64,000 nt of DNA from Planctomycetota bacterium (lineage in GTDB: Bacteria; Planctomycetota; Planctomycetia; Pirellulales; UBA1268). The DNA is taken from the NCBI GenBank assembly GCA_003669585.1, contig QWOQ01000005.1, positions 900,502 through 964,501 of the forward strand. The letters run 5' to 3'. Below, in pieces: positions 1 through 8,251 of this stretch. The notes under the pieces were generated by a model, which saw only the letters and a list, made by a program, of their open reading frames with translations, ran no database searches and was not told the origin of the DNA. The position numbers and the translations under genes were made by a program. Positions within the stretch are counted from its first letter, which is position 1. The number at the start of each line of letters is the position of its first letter.

Positions 1-228
1 ATGAAGCTTTCCATGCTGCGAGTTGACGAGCGCCTGCGTCGAGAATCGATGCAGGCTGGAATCGTACTCCAGATTCACGACGAATTGGTACTTGAATCTC
101 CGCCAGAAGAAACTTCTCAGGTGCGACAGATTCTTGTCGATGAAATGCAATCGGCAATGGCTCTCGATGTGCCCTTGATTGTTTCGATTCACGGCGGCGC
201 AAACTGGGATGCATGCGACAAGCAATGA
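1..228 (+). CDS. polA: DNA polymerase I, C-terminal end (partial)
   Basis: The reading frame is open from the first base, so this is the tail of a longer gene cut by the window edge; the ATG at base 1 is almost certainly an internal methionine. The 75 residues contain VLQIHDELVLE, which is motif C of family A DNA polymerases; its aspartate-glutamate pair helps bind the catalytic metal ions in the palm. The following segment ends with the short C-terminal strand usual for PolI. The enzyme fills gaps in repair and Okazaki fragment processing. It lies directly upstream of coaE, a common bacterial neighbour. The exonuclease domains are outside the window and cannot be judged. Confidence 0.93.
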   Translation: MKLSMLRVDERLRRESMQAGIVLQIHDELVLESPPEETSQVRQILVDEMQSAMALDVPLIVSIHGGANWDACDKQ

Positions 229-277
229 CACGACTTCTTCGGATAGCAATCGCCTGCAAAAGAACTCCTGAAACGAA

Positions 278-940
278 ATGAGACCCGCCATGAACATCAT
301 TGGCCTCATCGGGAAAATCGGCTCTGGAAAATCTGCTGTTGCGAGCATTCTCAGTGAATTCGGTGCACTCGTCGTGGATGCTGATGCGATTGCTCATGCC
401 GCACTCGATCTTCCAGACGTTCGCAGCCGTCTTGTTGAATATTTCGGAACATCGATTGTGTCAAATGATGGTCGCATCAATCGTCACATGCTTGCCACGA
501 TCGTCTTTGGTCCCACCGAGAAACATACTCAGGCAAGGATCGCCCTTGAATCGATCGTGCATCCGGAAGTGTTCAAACAGATCCAAACACAGATCGCTCA
601 CGTGCCTTCGCATACTACGATCGTGCTGGACATTCCGCTATTGCTGCAAGCTGGCTACGCGAAACAGTGCTCGCATTTGATTGAGGTTCTCTGCGATGAA
701 GCCGTTCGAAAACGCCGACTTGATCTTCGTGGATTATCTCGATCGCAACAGTCTGCGAGAGAGGCTGCGTGGATTGCTCCTCGCACCGATCACGCATTGT
801 CTTTGCGTGAGTTTTCCGCTCAGCGAGAAACCACGAATTGTGTATCGACCATTGATACCAGCGGCCCTTTAGAAAACACGCGAAACCTACTTGCATCATT
901 CTGGAAAGAACTTCTCGCAGATCCTCGAAGCGATCGCTGA
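278..940 (+). CDS. coaE: Dephospho-CoA kinase
   Basis: This enzyme phosphorylates the 3'-hydroxyl of dephospho-CoA with ATP, the last step of coenzyme A synthesis, in the cytosol. The N-terminal P-loop GKIGSGKS is followed by LVVDADAIAH, the conserved aspartate motif of the CoA-binding part, and by VLDIPLLLQAG, matching the family's VPLL motif. The 220-residue length is normal. The start is uncertain: ATG 278 gives an extra MRPA, whereas ATG 290 begins immediately before the beta strand leading to the P-loop; neither has a good Shine-Dalgarno sequence. It sits 50 bases after polA and about 400 bases before rho. Confidence 0.93.
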   Translation: MRPAMNIIGLIGKIGSGKSAVASILSEFGALVVDADAIAHAALDLPDVRSRLVEYFGTSIVSNDGRINRHMLATIVFGPTEKHTQARIALESIVHPEVFKQIQTQIAHVPSHTTIVLDIPLLLQAGYAKQCSHLIEVLCDEAVRKRRLDLRGLSRSQQSAREAAWIAPRTDHALSLREFSAQRETTNCVSTIDTSGPLENTRNLLASFWKELLADPRSDR

Positions 941-1339
941 AGGTTTGAACGCCCTTCTGTCTGTGCCGCAGAGGCTGTTCCAGAGACAACTGGCATGTTT
1001 TTTCGGTCTGATCACGGCACGGATTGCCGAGAATTGATTTTAGAAGCAGAATTCTGTTGACTTCCCGAGGGGCGGCAGTCTTCTGTCTCTTCTGCTTTGC
1101 TTTTCCCACCTCACTTCTCACATCGACGATCTTTTCTTTTGCAGTTGTGCTTTGATTTGTTTTTCTCATTTTTCTATTTTTAAATTCTCTTCCCAGTTAT
1201 TGCCTCCGTTTTCCATTTGCTCCACGCTGCGCGTTCTTGAGAACGTGTATGAATCCGAAGCTCTTTTGTCGAACCGCTACGAAAACAAATCTCTCACAAT
1301 TCCTCTCTTCACCACGTGAACTGCCTGGCTCCCATTCCC
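941..1339 (+). other. Intergenic region upstream of rho
   Basis: About 400 bases without a supportable gene. Reading frames on both strands here lack recognisable motifs. The stretch around 1130-1200 is rich in T and A and would suit a promoter for rho. Rho genes are often autoregulated through their leader, but I see no clear attenuator hairpin or conserved leader peptide here. Confidence 0.4.
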
Positions 1340-2878
1340 ATGACAGAAGACTCTTCCACTCCACGACGGCCTCGTCACGCATCACTTGAATCACTCGAGG
1401 AAGCCGACGACTCGCTCCATGCTGCAAAACAGATCGCATCATTCGACGAGAGTGGTTCTCCGGTTGAGGCACACGGTGCAACAGGGAAACGCAACCGACG
1501 CTCGCCAGCAGGGCTTGAGCCCACCGATCAACCGATGTCGCTTGCCGAAGAGATCGCTGAGGAAGTTGCCCGCGGTGACATCGAACCGCAGGATCGCTAC
1601 GAATCGCTCAAAAAGGGTGACACGTACATCACGCAGCTTCAGAAAATGACGATGCCCGAGTTGATTGAACTTGCCCGCAGTGAGCAGGTCGGTGACATCA
1701 CGGGGGCAAAAAAACAGGATCTCGTATTTCGAATCCTCAAAGAGCGGGTCAAGCTGAACGGTTTGATGTTCGGCGAGGGAACGCTTGAAATTCTTCCGGA
1801 TGGTTTTGGATTTTTACGAAGCCCTGACTATCACTATCTTTCTTGCCCAGACGACATTTACGTCTCTCCGAGTCAGATTCGTCGCTTTGGCTTGCGAAAT
1901 GGAACGAGCGTTGCAGGACAAATCCGACCGCCCAAGGAGAGTGAGCGGTATTTTGCACTCCTGCGAGTTGAGGCGATTCAAGGAGAAGATCCTGCCAAAC
2001 TCGCTACGTGTGTTTTCTTTGACGATCTGACACCACTCCACCCAGATAGACGAATGGCGCTTGAGAATACTCCCGAAGAGATCGCCATGCGGGTGATCGA
2101 TCTCATTGTTCCAATCGGATTTGGCCAACGAGGCCTGATCGTTAGTCCGCCACGAGCAGGCAAAACGGTGCTGCTGCAGAAAATGGCAAAGGCGGTGCTC
2201 ACCAATTATCCCGATTCCTACGTGATCATGCTCTTAATCGATGAGCGTCCGGAAGAGGTCACCGATATGGAACGTCAGGTGAAAGGCCCCAACTGCGAAG
2301 TGATCAGTTCCACGTTTGACGAGAATGCCGTCCGTCATATTCAGGTCGCCGAAATGGTTATCGAGAAGGCAAAGAGACTCGTCGAGTATGGACGCGATGT
2401 CATTATCTTTCTTGACTCCATCACGCGACTGGCCCGCGCTTTTAATTCAGAATGCCCCAGCTCTGGAAAAATTCTCTCTGGCGGCATCGATGCCGGCGCG
2501 TTACAGCGGCCAAAGCGATTCTTTGGAAGTGCTCGAAAAGTAGAGGAGGGGGGATCGCTTACCATTCTTGCCACGGCACTCGTCGATACCGGCAGCCGAA
2601 TGGACGAAGTGATCTTTGAGGAATTCAAAGGAACGGGGAATTTAGAAATTATTCTCGATCGAAAACTGGTTGACAAACGTATTTGGCCGGCGATTGACAT
2701 CAATCGATCCGGGACGCGTCGCGAAGAAATCTTGCTTCAAACAGACGAATTTCGACGCATCTGTATTTTGCGAAGGGTGCTTGGAGAAATGCATCCGGCC
2801 GACGCCATGGAGCTTCTCACAGCGAGATTGTCGAAGACCAAATCAAATGCTGAATTTCTTCTGAGTCTCAAATCCTGA
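1340..2878 (+). CDS. rho: Transcription termination factor Rho
   Basis: Rho is the hexameric RNA-dependent ATPase helicase that ends transcription at C-rich unstructured sites. A variable N-terminal tail of about 100 residues (charged, low complexity) precedes the Rho_N helical segment ([16 protein letters not shown]) and the cold-shock-like RNA-binding fold beginning at [15 protein letters not shown]. The ATPase core carries Walker A ([12 protein letters not shown]), Walker B ([14 protein letters not shown]) and a Q-loop region. The length of 512 residues is slightly above average because of the N-terminal tail. I prefer ATG 1340 over an in-frame GTG at 1316; neither has a strong ribosome binding site. 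It heads a run with ribH, nusB and ftsY. Confidence 0.97.
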   Translation: MTEDSSTPRRPRHASLESLEEADDSLHAAKQIASFDESGSPVEAHGATGKRNRRSPAGLEPTDQPMSLAEEIAEEVARGDIEPQDRYESLKKGDTYITQLQKMTMPELIELARSEQVGDITGAKKQDLVFRILKERVKLNGLMFGEGTLEILPDGFGFLRSPDYHYLSCPDDIYVSPSQIRRFGLRNGTSVAGQIRPPKESERYFALLRVEAIQGEDPAKLATCVFFDDLTPLHPDRRMALENTPEEIAMRVIDLIVPIGFGQRGLIVSPPRAGKTVLLQKMAKAVLTNYPDSYVIMLLIDERPEEVTDMERQVKGPNCEVISSTFDENAVRHIQVAEMVIEKAKRLVEYGRDVIIFLDSITRLARAFNSECPSSGKILSGGIDAGALQRPKRFFGSARKVEEGGSLTILATALVDTGSRMDEVIFEEFKGTGNLEIILDRKLVDKRIWPAIDINRSGTRREEILLQTDEFRRICILRRVLGEMHPADAMELLTARLSKTKSNAEFLLSLKS

Positions 2879-2938
2879 TCGAACCTGTTGGATGTGCATC
2901 TCAAACACGTTCCTCGCGTTTTTCCAGAAAGTCACGTC

Positions 2939-3433
2939 ATGTCGACCATTTATCAGGGCGACTCTACAAAAGTTCTCTTTGGTACTCGCATTGCGATCGC
3001 CGTGAGTCGCTACAACGACTCGGTGACCAAGCGTCTGCTCGATGGTGCTCTGGCCGAGCTCGTTGCAGCGGAGATCCCTGCCGAATTGATCACCGTGGCG
3101 TGGACGCCGGGTGCGTTCGAACTCACGCTTGTGGCCGATCGTCTTGCTGCCACAGGCCGCTATGCGGCCGTAATCTGCTTAGGAGCGATTGTGCGGGGTG
3201 AAACGACCCACGATCGGCTGATCGCCCAAGCGGTGAGTCAGGGAATCGAGGCAATCGCTCGCGTTCACGGACTTCCCATCTTGTTCGGAGTGCTCGCCTG
3301 CGATACTCTCGCGCAGGCTCTTGCTCGGGCAGGCGGCTCGGAAGGCAACAAAGGCGCAGAGTGCGCTCGAGCGGCAGTTGAAATGATTTCACTCCTGCGA
3401 CACATCCACGCTCCCACACACCCCACCACATGA
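2939..3433 (+). CDS. ribH: 6,7-dimethyl-8-ribityllumazine synthase
   Basis: Lumazine synthase condenses the ribityl-uracil intermediate with 3,4-dihydroxy-2-butanone 4-phosphate to form the direct precursor of riboflavin; it normally builds icosahedral or pentameric shells. Family motifs are present: SRYNDSVTKRLLDGAL, WTPGAFEL, GAIVRGETTHDRLI with the catalytic histidine, and GVLACDTLAQALARAG followed by GNKGAECA. The 164-residue length is typical. ATG 2939 is chosen; an in-frame TTG at 2888 would add 17 unrelated residues. No other riboflavin genes are adjacent. The stop codon overlaps the nusB start by four bases, so translation is probably coupled. Confidence 0.95.
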   Translation: MSTIYQGDSTKVLFGTRIAIAVSRYNDSVTKRLLDGALAELVAAEIPAELITVAWTPGAFELTLVADRLAATGRYAAVICLGAIVRGETTHDRLIAQAVSQGIEAIARVHGLPILFGVLACDTLAQALARAGGSEGNKGAECARAAVEMISLLRHIHAPTHPTT

Positions 3434-3903
3434 CCCGTCGCAGCCGTGCTCGTGAAGTCGCCCTTCAGGTGCTCTTCCAGTCAGAAGCCAACCCCGATCG
3501 CGATCCCGGCGAACTCGACGGATTTCTCGTGCGCCGACTCGTCACAGCGCCTTTGGTCCTTATGGCACGACAACTTGTGCGAGGCGTGCAGCAACACGCC
3601 CCACAGATCGATGCAAGGATCGAAAAAACGAGCGCCCATTGGCGGCTCTTTCGAATGGCAGCCACCGATCGCGCGGTTCTGCGTATCGGTGCGTACGAAT
3701 TGCTTCATACCGACACGCCTCCACGAGTTGTGGTTGACGAGGCAGTCATGCTTGCCAAACGATTTGGAAACGATTCTTCGGCGGCATTCGTCAATGGAAT
3801 CCTCGGCACAATTCTCAATGAGAATAAAGAGGCTCTTGAGGCTGCTCTGACACCCACTCCGTTGACTGAGTCTTTGCAGGAGCCGGATGCGTCCGAAACA
3901 TAA
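3430..3903 (+). CDS. nusB: Transcription antitermination factor NusB
   Basis: NusB binds boxA RNA with NusE/S10 and promotes antitermination in rRNA operons. The N-terminus MTRRSRAREVALQVLFQ is the classic NusB arginine-rich helix, and the C-terminal half (DRAVLRIGAYELLHTDTPPRVVVDEAVMLAKRFGNDSSAAFVNGIL, read in parts) contains the standard helices. Length is 157 residues. It overlaps ribH by four bases (ATGA), a pairing seen in many bacteria, and ends two bases before ftsY. A short C-terminal acidic tail extends beyond the usual end. Confidence 0.95.
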   Translation: MTRRSRAREVALQVLFQSEANPDRDPGELDGFLVRRLVTAPLVLMARQLVRGVQQHAPQIDARIEKTSAHWRLFRMAATDRAVLRIGAYELLHTDTPPRVVVDEAVMLAKRFGNDSSAAFVNGILGTILNENKEALEAALTPTPLTESLQEPDASET

Positions 3904-3905
3904 CA

Positions 3906-4919
3906 ATGGCACTCTTCCGATTTGGACGCTCACAAGACGATTCCGAAAAAGAGATTCCACGCACCGAATCGACTTCGCCCGAATCTGACCAAGCATCACG
4001 GCCAGGATTTCTTGCGCGACTGCGGAGCGGCCTTGAACGCACAAGACAGGTTCTTGTTACAGACGTTCGCGATCTTTTTAAACGTGAAGGCCGTTTGGTT
4101 GACGACGGATTTCTCGAAGAACTGCGCCGCGTGCTGGTGCAAAGCGATATCGGCCCTTCTGCCACTGACGCAATCCTTGCGGACATCGCAGTTCGCTATC
4201 GCGCAAGAGTCGTGGAAGTTGAAACGGTACTCGACTCGATTCGCTCAGGCTTGCTTGAGCGTCTGCGATTCAAGCAAGCCACTCTCACTCTGGCAACAAG
4301 CGGACCGACTGTGATTCTCGTGACTGGAGTCAATGGTTCTGGAAAAACAACGTCGATCGCGAAACTCGCTCGATTCCTTTCTCGTGATGGAAAACGTGTC
4401 GTACTGGGTGCCGGTGATACCTTTCGAGCCGCAGCCGTCGAACAGCTTGCACTCTGGGCAGAACGTCTCGGCGTGGAAATAGTTCGAGGTGAAATGGGAT
4501 GCGATCCGGCAAGCGTTGCGCATAGGGCGGTCGCCGTTGCGATTGCAGGCAACTTTGATATTTGCATCATCGATACCGCAGGACGATTGCAGACGCAGGC
4601 CAATTTAATGCAGGAGCTTTCAAAAATTCGCAGAGTGGTCACAAAGCAGCTTCCCGAAGCGCCTCACGAGGTGCTCTTGGTACTCGATGCCACGGCCGGG
4701 CAGAACGCTCTTTCTCAGGCACGCGGCTTTCAGGAAGCTGCTGGGTGCACTGGAATCGTGCTGGCTAAGCTCGACGGATCCGCACGCGGAGGCGTGATCG
4801 TGCCGGTCACCGAGCAGTTTCATCTGCCGGTCAAGTTTGTCGGGCTCGGCGAGGGAGCCGACGATCTCGAGCCGTTTGATCCAGAACGATTTGTCGCAGT
4901 GCTCTTCGAGACAACCTGA
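3906..4919 (+). CDS. ftsY: Signal recognition particle receptor FtsY
   Basis: FtsY is the membrane-associated SRP receptor GTPase that, with Ffh, delivers ribosomes to the SecYEG channel. The 337-residue protein has a short acidic A domain (about residues 1-35), the helical N domain, and a G domain with G1 GVNGSGKTTS, DTFRAAAVEQL, G3 DTAGRLQ, LDATAGQNAL and the G4 region LAKLDGSARGG. The short A domain is usual outside the gamma-proteobacteria. The gene begins two bases after nusB and is the last gene before the hairpin at 4996-5020. Confidence 0.96.
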   Translation: MALFRFGRSQDDSEKEIPRTESTSPESDQASRPGFLARLRSGLERTRQVLVTDVRDLFKREGRLVDDGFLEELRRVLVQSDIGPSATDAILADIAVRYRARVVEVETVLDSIRSGLLERLRFKQATLTLATSGPTVILVTGVNGSGKTTSIAKLARFLSRDGKRVVLGAGDTFRAAAVEQLALWAERLGVEIVRGEMGCDPASVAHRAVAVAIAGNFDICIIDTAGRLQTQANLMQELSKIRRVVTKQLPEAPHEVLLVLDATAGQNALSQARGFQEAAGCTGIVLAKLDGSARGGVIVPVTEQFHLPVKFVGLGEGADDLEPFDPERFVAVLFETT

Positions 4920-4995
4920 CGCATTGTTCTCGAGAGAAGCAGTCGGGGGCATCTCACACAACCGTCAAACCCATCGCCCTCTCTCTGGTTACCCC

Positions 4996-5020
4996 AACAT
5001 TCCAGTAACTGGAATGTTTT
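4996..5020 (+). terminator. Perfect inverted repeat, probable terminator after ftsY
   Basis: A 10-base-pair perfect stem (AACATTCCAG with CTGGAATGTT) encloses a 3-base loop and runs into a short T tract, 77 bases after the ftsY stop. It is itself enclosed by CCCTCTC at 4977-4983 and GAGAGGG at 5021-5027, so a second outer stem is possible. It most likely ends the rho-ribH-nusB-ftsY transcript; the short T tail leaves room for a different role. Confidence 0.65.
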
Positions 5021-5161
5021 GAGAGGGACTTTTGCAAGCACATTGGCCCACTCGTTTCTACTTTTTCGACTGTGCAGAATGTAAGGATTTCTCTTTAAAA
5101 TCTCCATTGTACGTTGATCTAATTTCGATGGAACAATTTGTACACGGAGGTTTTTTACTGC

Positions 5162-5233
5162 ATGGCGGCAGTAGGTGCCTTCCGCAAAAATGTCGGGCTC
5201 ATTGGTGAAGTCGTGCGGATTTTTTCCGGCTGA
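5162..5233 (+). CDS. Possible 23-residue leader peptide upstream of the porin
   Basis: A short frame starts at ATG 5162, 11 bases after a full GGAGG Shine-Dalgarno sequence at 5146-5150, and encodes 23 residues (MAAVGAFRKNVGLIGEVVRI then FSG). It lies upstream of the porin gene and ends just before a block of 8-base repeats. No codon run suggesting attenuation is seen. It may be a leader peptide or simply chance; the strong ribosome binding site is the only positive sign. Confidence 0.25.
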   Translation: MAAVGAFRKNVGLIGEVVRIFSG

Positions 5234-5251
5234 GTTTTTCGGAAAACGTCA

Positions 5252-5291
5252 GCGTCTTTGCGTCTTTGCGTCTTTGCGTCTTTGCGTCTTT
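5252..5291. repeat. Five tandem copies of the 8-base unit GCGTCTTT
   Basis: Five perfect consecutive copies of an 8-base unit lie 28 bases upstream of the porin start. The copies are directly readable. Because eight is not a multiple of three, a change in copy number would shift any frame read across it; an upstream GTG/ATG frame (from 5175 or 5190) is in register with the porin at the present count of five. Similar GCGTCTTT strings occur as intergenic simple repeats in many genomes, so neutral repeat expansion is the default explanation. Confidence 0.9.
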
Positions 5292-5318
5292 GACATTTCG
5301 AAAAGGAGTTCGACCGTC

Positions 5319-6830
5319 ATGAGGTTTCTTCGCTTTACACTTCCGCTTTCAGTGGCCGTTGGATTCGTTTCCAGCCTCACTCTTGCAGCGGAACCAGTGT
5401 CGTCACCACTTTCACAGTTTGGTAACTACGACTCCATTGCCCAAGCTGAAGCTCGATCGCCCAGTGATCGGTTGCCACCTGTGATGGCCGATGTGCCACA
5501 GGAAGACGCATATCAAATGCGCGCCCTTCCTCCACAGGAAGCTGCCGAAGCTGTTGAAGAGGGACCAAATCGCTGGCTCGAGACGGAGTATTTGAAAAAA
5601 CGCGGCATCAGCACATACGGTTGGTTAGACGTTGGAATCGGTGGAAATAACTGGGGCAGTACGTTCAACGGTCCAATTACGTTCAACGACCGAAACTGGC
5701 AGGCCCAAATGAACCAGCTCTACTTGGTCAACGAAAAAGTGATTGATACTGCAGACGGGGGCTGGGACTGGGGCGGTCGAGTGGACTTGCTCTATGGTAC
5801 CGACTCCATCTACACCACCGCGCGTGGCTTGGATGCATACCTTTTTCCCCAGTTTGCAGCGAGCGGCGTGTCGGCGTGGCAATCGAGCAAAGATTACGGC
5901 TTGGCTTTGCCGCAGCTTTACGTAGAACTCGCCCGCGACAACGTTGCGGTCAAACTTGGTCACTTTTATACGATCATCGGGTACGAAGTGGTGCCGGCCA
6001 TCGGCAACTTCTTCTACACCCACGCTTATACGATGCAGTATGGTGAGCCCTTTACTCATACCGGCGTGCTCGGCACATGGACGCCCAATGAGCAGATGGT
6101 GGTCTACGGCGGTGTGACCAATGGCTGGGATAACTGGAGCGATCCGCTGGTCGGCCCGGGCAACCTTTCAAATCCCGGCTATCCTGGATCCAACAGCAAC
6201 GCGGCTTTCTTGGGAGGCATCACGTTCAAAAACTCCGATGCAACCCAGTCCCTGACGTTCACCACCACCAGCGGCAACGAAATCGGAGGCTTTAACGCCA
6301 CTGATTATGCGGTTGGGAATCGGACGGTTTTTAGCACGGTCTATTCCAATGAATTGTCCGAGAAGCTGACCTATGTCTTCCAAAACGATAACGGATGGCA
6401 GTTCAACGGCCTTGCCAATGGAACGGGATTTAGAACAAATGGCCAAACCAACGATCTGGCACAGTGGTATGGCGTGAATCAGTACCTGTTCTGGAATTTC
6501 AGCGAAACTTTGGTGGGCGGTCTGCGAATGGAATGGTTCCGCGATAATAACGGCACTCGGGTGCTCGACCCGATTCGAAATGCTTGTCAGCCTGGCAATA
6601 GCAACTACACAGGTGGCTACCAGGGTAATTTCTGGGAAATGACATGGGGACTCAACTACAAGCCCAACAAAAACTGGATGGTTCGTCCTGAAGTGCGATA
6701 CGACTGGTACACGCCAGACGTGGCCGGCTCGAACCTGCCTTACGGCAGCGGCATTGGAACGGCATTCGGAGCCAATGGTGGTCAATCGGGCCAATTCTAC
6801 AGCGGCTGCGATCTGATCTATCAGTTCTGA
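5319..6830 (+). CDS. Outer-membrane beta-barrel porin, BBP2 family
   Basis: A 503-residue secreted protein. ATG 5319 follows the Shine-Dalgarno AAAAGGAG by 10 bases and begins a clear signal peptide (MRFLRFTLPLSVAVGFVSSL then TLAA). After a proline/glutamate-rich linker (to about residue 85) the sequence alternates short aromatic-rich strands and glycine-rich loops: WLDVGIGGNNWGS, VDLLYGTDSIYTTARG, VKLGHFYTIIGYE, QPLTFTHTGVLGTW-like strands, ending in YQF with the C-terminal phenylalanine typical of outer-membrane barrels. The pattern fits the BBP2 (OmpL-like putative porin) family common in Planctomycetes. Its substrate is unknown. It has its own leader and its own terminator. Confidence 0.85.
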   Translation: MRFLRFTLPLSVAVGFVSSLTLAAEPVSSPLSQFGNYDSIAQAEARSPSDRLPPVMADVPQEDAYQMRALPPQEAAEAVEEGPNRWLETEYLKKRGISTYGWLDVGIGGNNWGSTFNGPITFNDRNWQAQMNQLYLVNEKVIDTADGGWDWGGRVDLLYGTDSIYTTARGLDAYLFPQFAASGVSAWQSSKDYGLALPQLYVELARDNVAVKLGHFYTIIGYEVVPAIGNFFYTHAYTMQYGEPFTHTGVLGTWTPNEQMVVYGGVTNGWDNWSDPLVGPGNLSNPGYPGSNSNAAFLGGITFKNSDATQSLTFTTTSGNEIGGFNATDYAVGNRTVFSTVYSNELSEKLTYVFQNDNGWQFNGLANGTGFRTNGQTNDLAQWYGVNQYLFWNFSETLVGGLRMEWFRDNNGTRVLDPIRNACQPGNSNYTGGYQGNFWEMTWGLNYKPNKNWMVRPEVRYDWYTPDVAGSNLPYGSGIGTAFGANGGQSGQFYSGCDLIYQF

Positions 6831-6868
6831 TCGATCTGTTGCTCTTCGAGAACAGCTGAAAAACAAAA

Positions 6869-6905
6869 ATCACCCGTCAGGAAACTGGCGGGTGATTGCT
6901 TTTTA
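6869..6905 (+). terminator. Rho-independent terminator after the porin
   Basis: A 12-base-pair stem (ATCACCCGTCAG with CTGGCGGGTGAT, one G-T pair) closed by a GAAA tetraloop is followed by TGCTTTTTA. It lies 38 bases downstream of the porin stop codon and is the best intrinsic terminator in the window. Confidence 0.92.
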
Positions 6906-7201
6906 AGCTCAGAAAAGTTTTCTCACTCGTGACCTGAGATTTCTCTTTGTCTTAGCCCCGACCAATACCCAACAGAAAATCGACCGCTCAAATTAGCCTG
7001 CTTCGGTGCTAAGTCGAGCATTTTGATTGAAAATAGGAGAAATGGGTCAACGGCAAAGACTGCGTAAACTGCCTAGGTTTACAGTATCAGATGGGGTTGA
7101 TAGGTTTTTACCAACGGTGATGAGTTCGCAAGAAGAAATTGTGGAAACCACCCCGCTTGCCCGATTGATGTTTTTGATAGATCGCATGGAGGCTTTTTTT
7201 G
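6906..7201 (+). other. Intergenic region before the thioredoxin-like gene
   Basis: Roughly 300 bases between the porin terminator and the next gene. It must hold the promoter of the thioredoxin-like gene, but no convincing -35/-10 pair was picked out. Short frames here lack motifs. Confidence 0.35.
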
Positions 7202-8182
7202 ATGCTGTTGATTCCAATCGGACGATTACTGCAGAAGTTGTCACCCCGGGGGTTCGTGGGTTTCAACGTAGTTTTATTGATATTCATCCATTTTTTGACG
7301 ATAGCCGCTCCAAGCTTGAGCATGGCTGCCGGACGCGATTGGCACACGGACCTCAATTCAGCAAAGCTTGAAGCTCTCGACACGGGCAATCCCATATTGG
7401 CTGTTTTTACGGGGAGCGATTGGTGCCCCCATTGCCGAACGCTCGAAGAGAGCGTCCTGAGTCAAGAAGCATTTCTTGGGTGGGCAGAGAGGAACGTAGT
7501 GCTTCTTTTGATCGATATTCCTCAACAAGGGATCTCTGCGAGTGAAAAGGCAGCCAAAGTACAAACCGCCAGGAAATATCGGGTAAGCACGTTTCCTACC
7601 GTTCACGTGATCACTTCCGACGGCGAATTAGTGATCCACTCAAAGACCGGCTATCAGGGGCAGTCTGCTGAACGCTGGACCAGCCAGGTCGCTTCGGCAA
7701 TGCCAGCTCGAAAAGTGGCTCGAATACAGGCTCCACCTGTCATTCACACCAACAACACAACCGAAAAACCGCATGTTCATGACTCCCTCGATGCCGCAGT
7801 TGCCTCGGCGAAGCAATCGCAGCGTCCGCTTTTGTTGGTCGTTTCCCGTCCAGACGATTCGGGGGCCTCAACGCATTCCACAAGCCTCATAAGTGATCCT
7901 GAGTTTGATTCATTTGCCCACGATCATTTTGTGATCGCACGCATTGCACCTCCTGAGGCTTTTCATGAGGGCCAAGGCGATCCAGAAGGGATTCATCGCT
8001 TGGTTGGAACCGCGACTTTTCCGCCGGAAGCTGTTGAAATTATTGTCACCGACGATGGCCAGATTCCGCTTTTCTCAGAGTCTGGATCCCAGCCGACATC
8101 TCGGATCGTCAACGGACTCAAAAGGTTTCTCGCTGCCCGGGCTGCCGCTCGTGCCAAAGACCCAGATTCCATTCGACGCTAA
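7202..8182 (+). CDS. Membrane-anchored or secreted thioredoxin-like protein
   Basis: A 326-residue protein with an N-terminal hydrophobic segment (about residues 18-40) that acts as a signal peptide or anchor. Residues 45-165 form a thioredoxin-like domain of the Thioredoxin_7/SoxW type with the redox motif WCPHC (C75 and C78) and the cis-proline region STFPTVHVI. Residues about 190-315 look like a second thioredoxin-fold domain (LDAAVASAKQSQRPLLLVVS, then ATFPPEAVEII) that has lost its CxxC. The likely role is thiol reduction or assembly of periplasmic proteins. ATG 7202 follows GGAGG by nine bases. It converges with the gene at 8252. Confidence 0.82.
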   Translation: MLLIPIGRLLQKLSPRGFVGFNVVLLIFIHFLTIAAPSLSMAAGRDWHTDLNSAKLEALDTGNPILAVFTGSDWCPHCRTLEESVLSQEAFLGWAERNVVLLLIDIPQQGISASEKAAKVQTARKYRVSTFPTVHVITSDGELVIHSKTGYQGQSAERWTSQVASAMPARKVARIQAPPVIHTNNTTEKPHVHDSLDAAVASAKQSQRPLLLVVSRPDDSGASTHSTSLISDPEFDSFAHDHFVIARIAPPEAFHEGQGDPEGIHRLVGTATFPPEAVEIIVTDDGQIPLFSESGSQPTSRIVNGLKRFLAARAAARAKDPDSIRR

Positions 8183-8251
8183 AGCCGCGTTGCCCTTGAA
8201 CGAGGCCACCCACTTGGCCAGTCTGTCCGACACCGAGCAACTGCTACCGAG

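Noticed and set aside
615-1169. 184-residue minus-strand frame over the end of coaE
   Set aside because: It lies partly antisense to coaE and is basic and low complexity with no recognised motif.
5252-5291. CRISPR-like or satellite array
   Set aside because: The unit is 8 bases without spacers; it is a simple tandem repeat.
6168-6866. 232-residue minus-strand frame under the porin
   Set aside because: It is antisense to a gene with signal peptide, barrel strands and terminator; no motif or ribosome binding site supports it.
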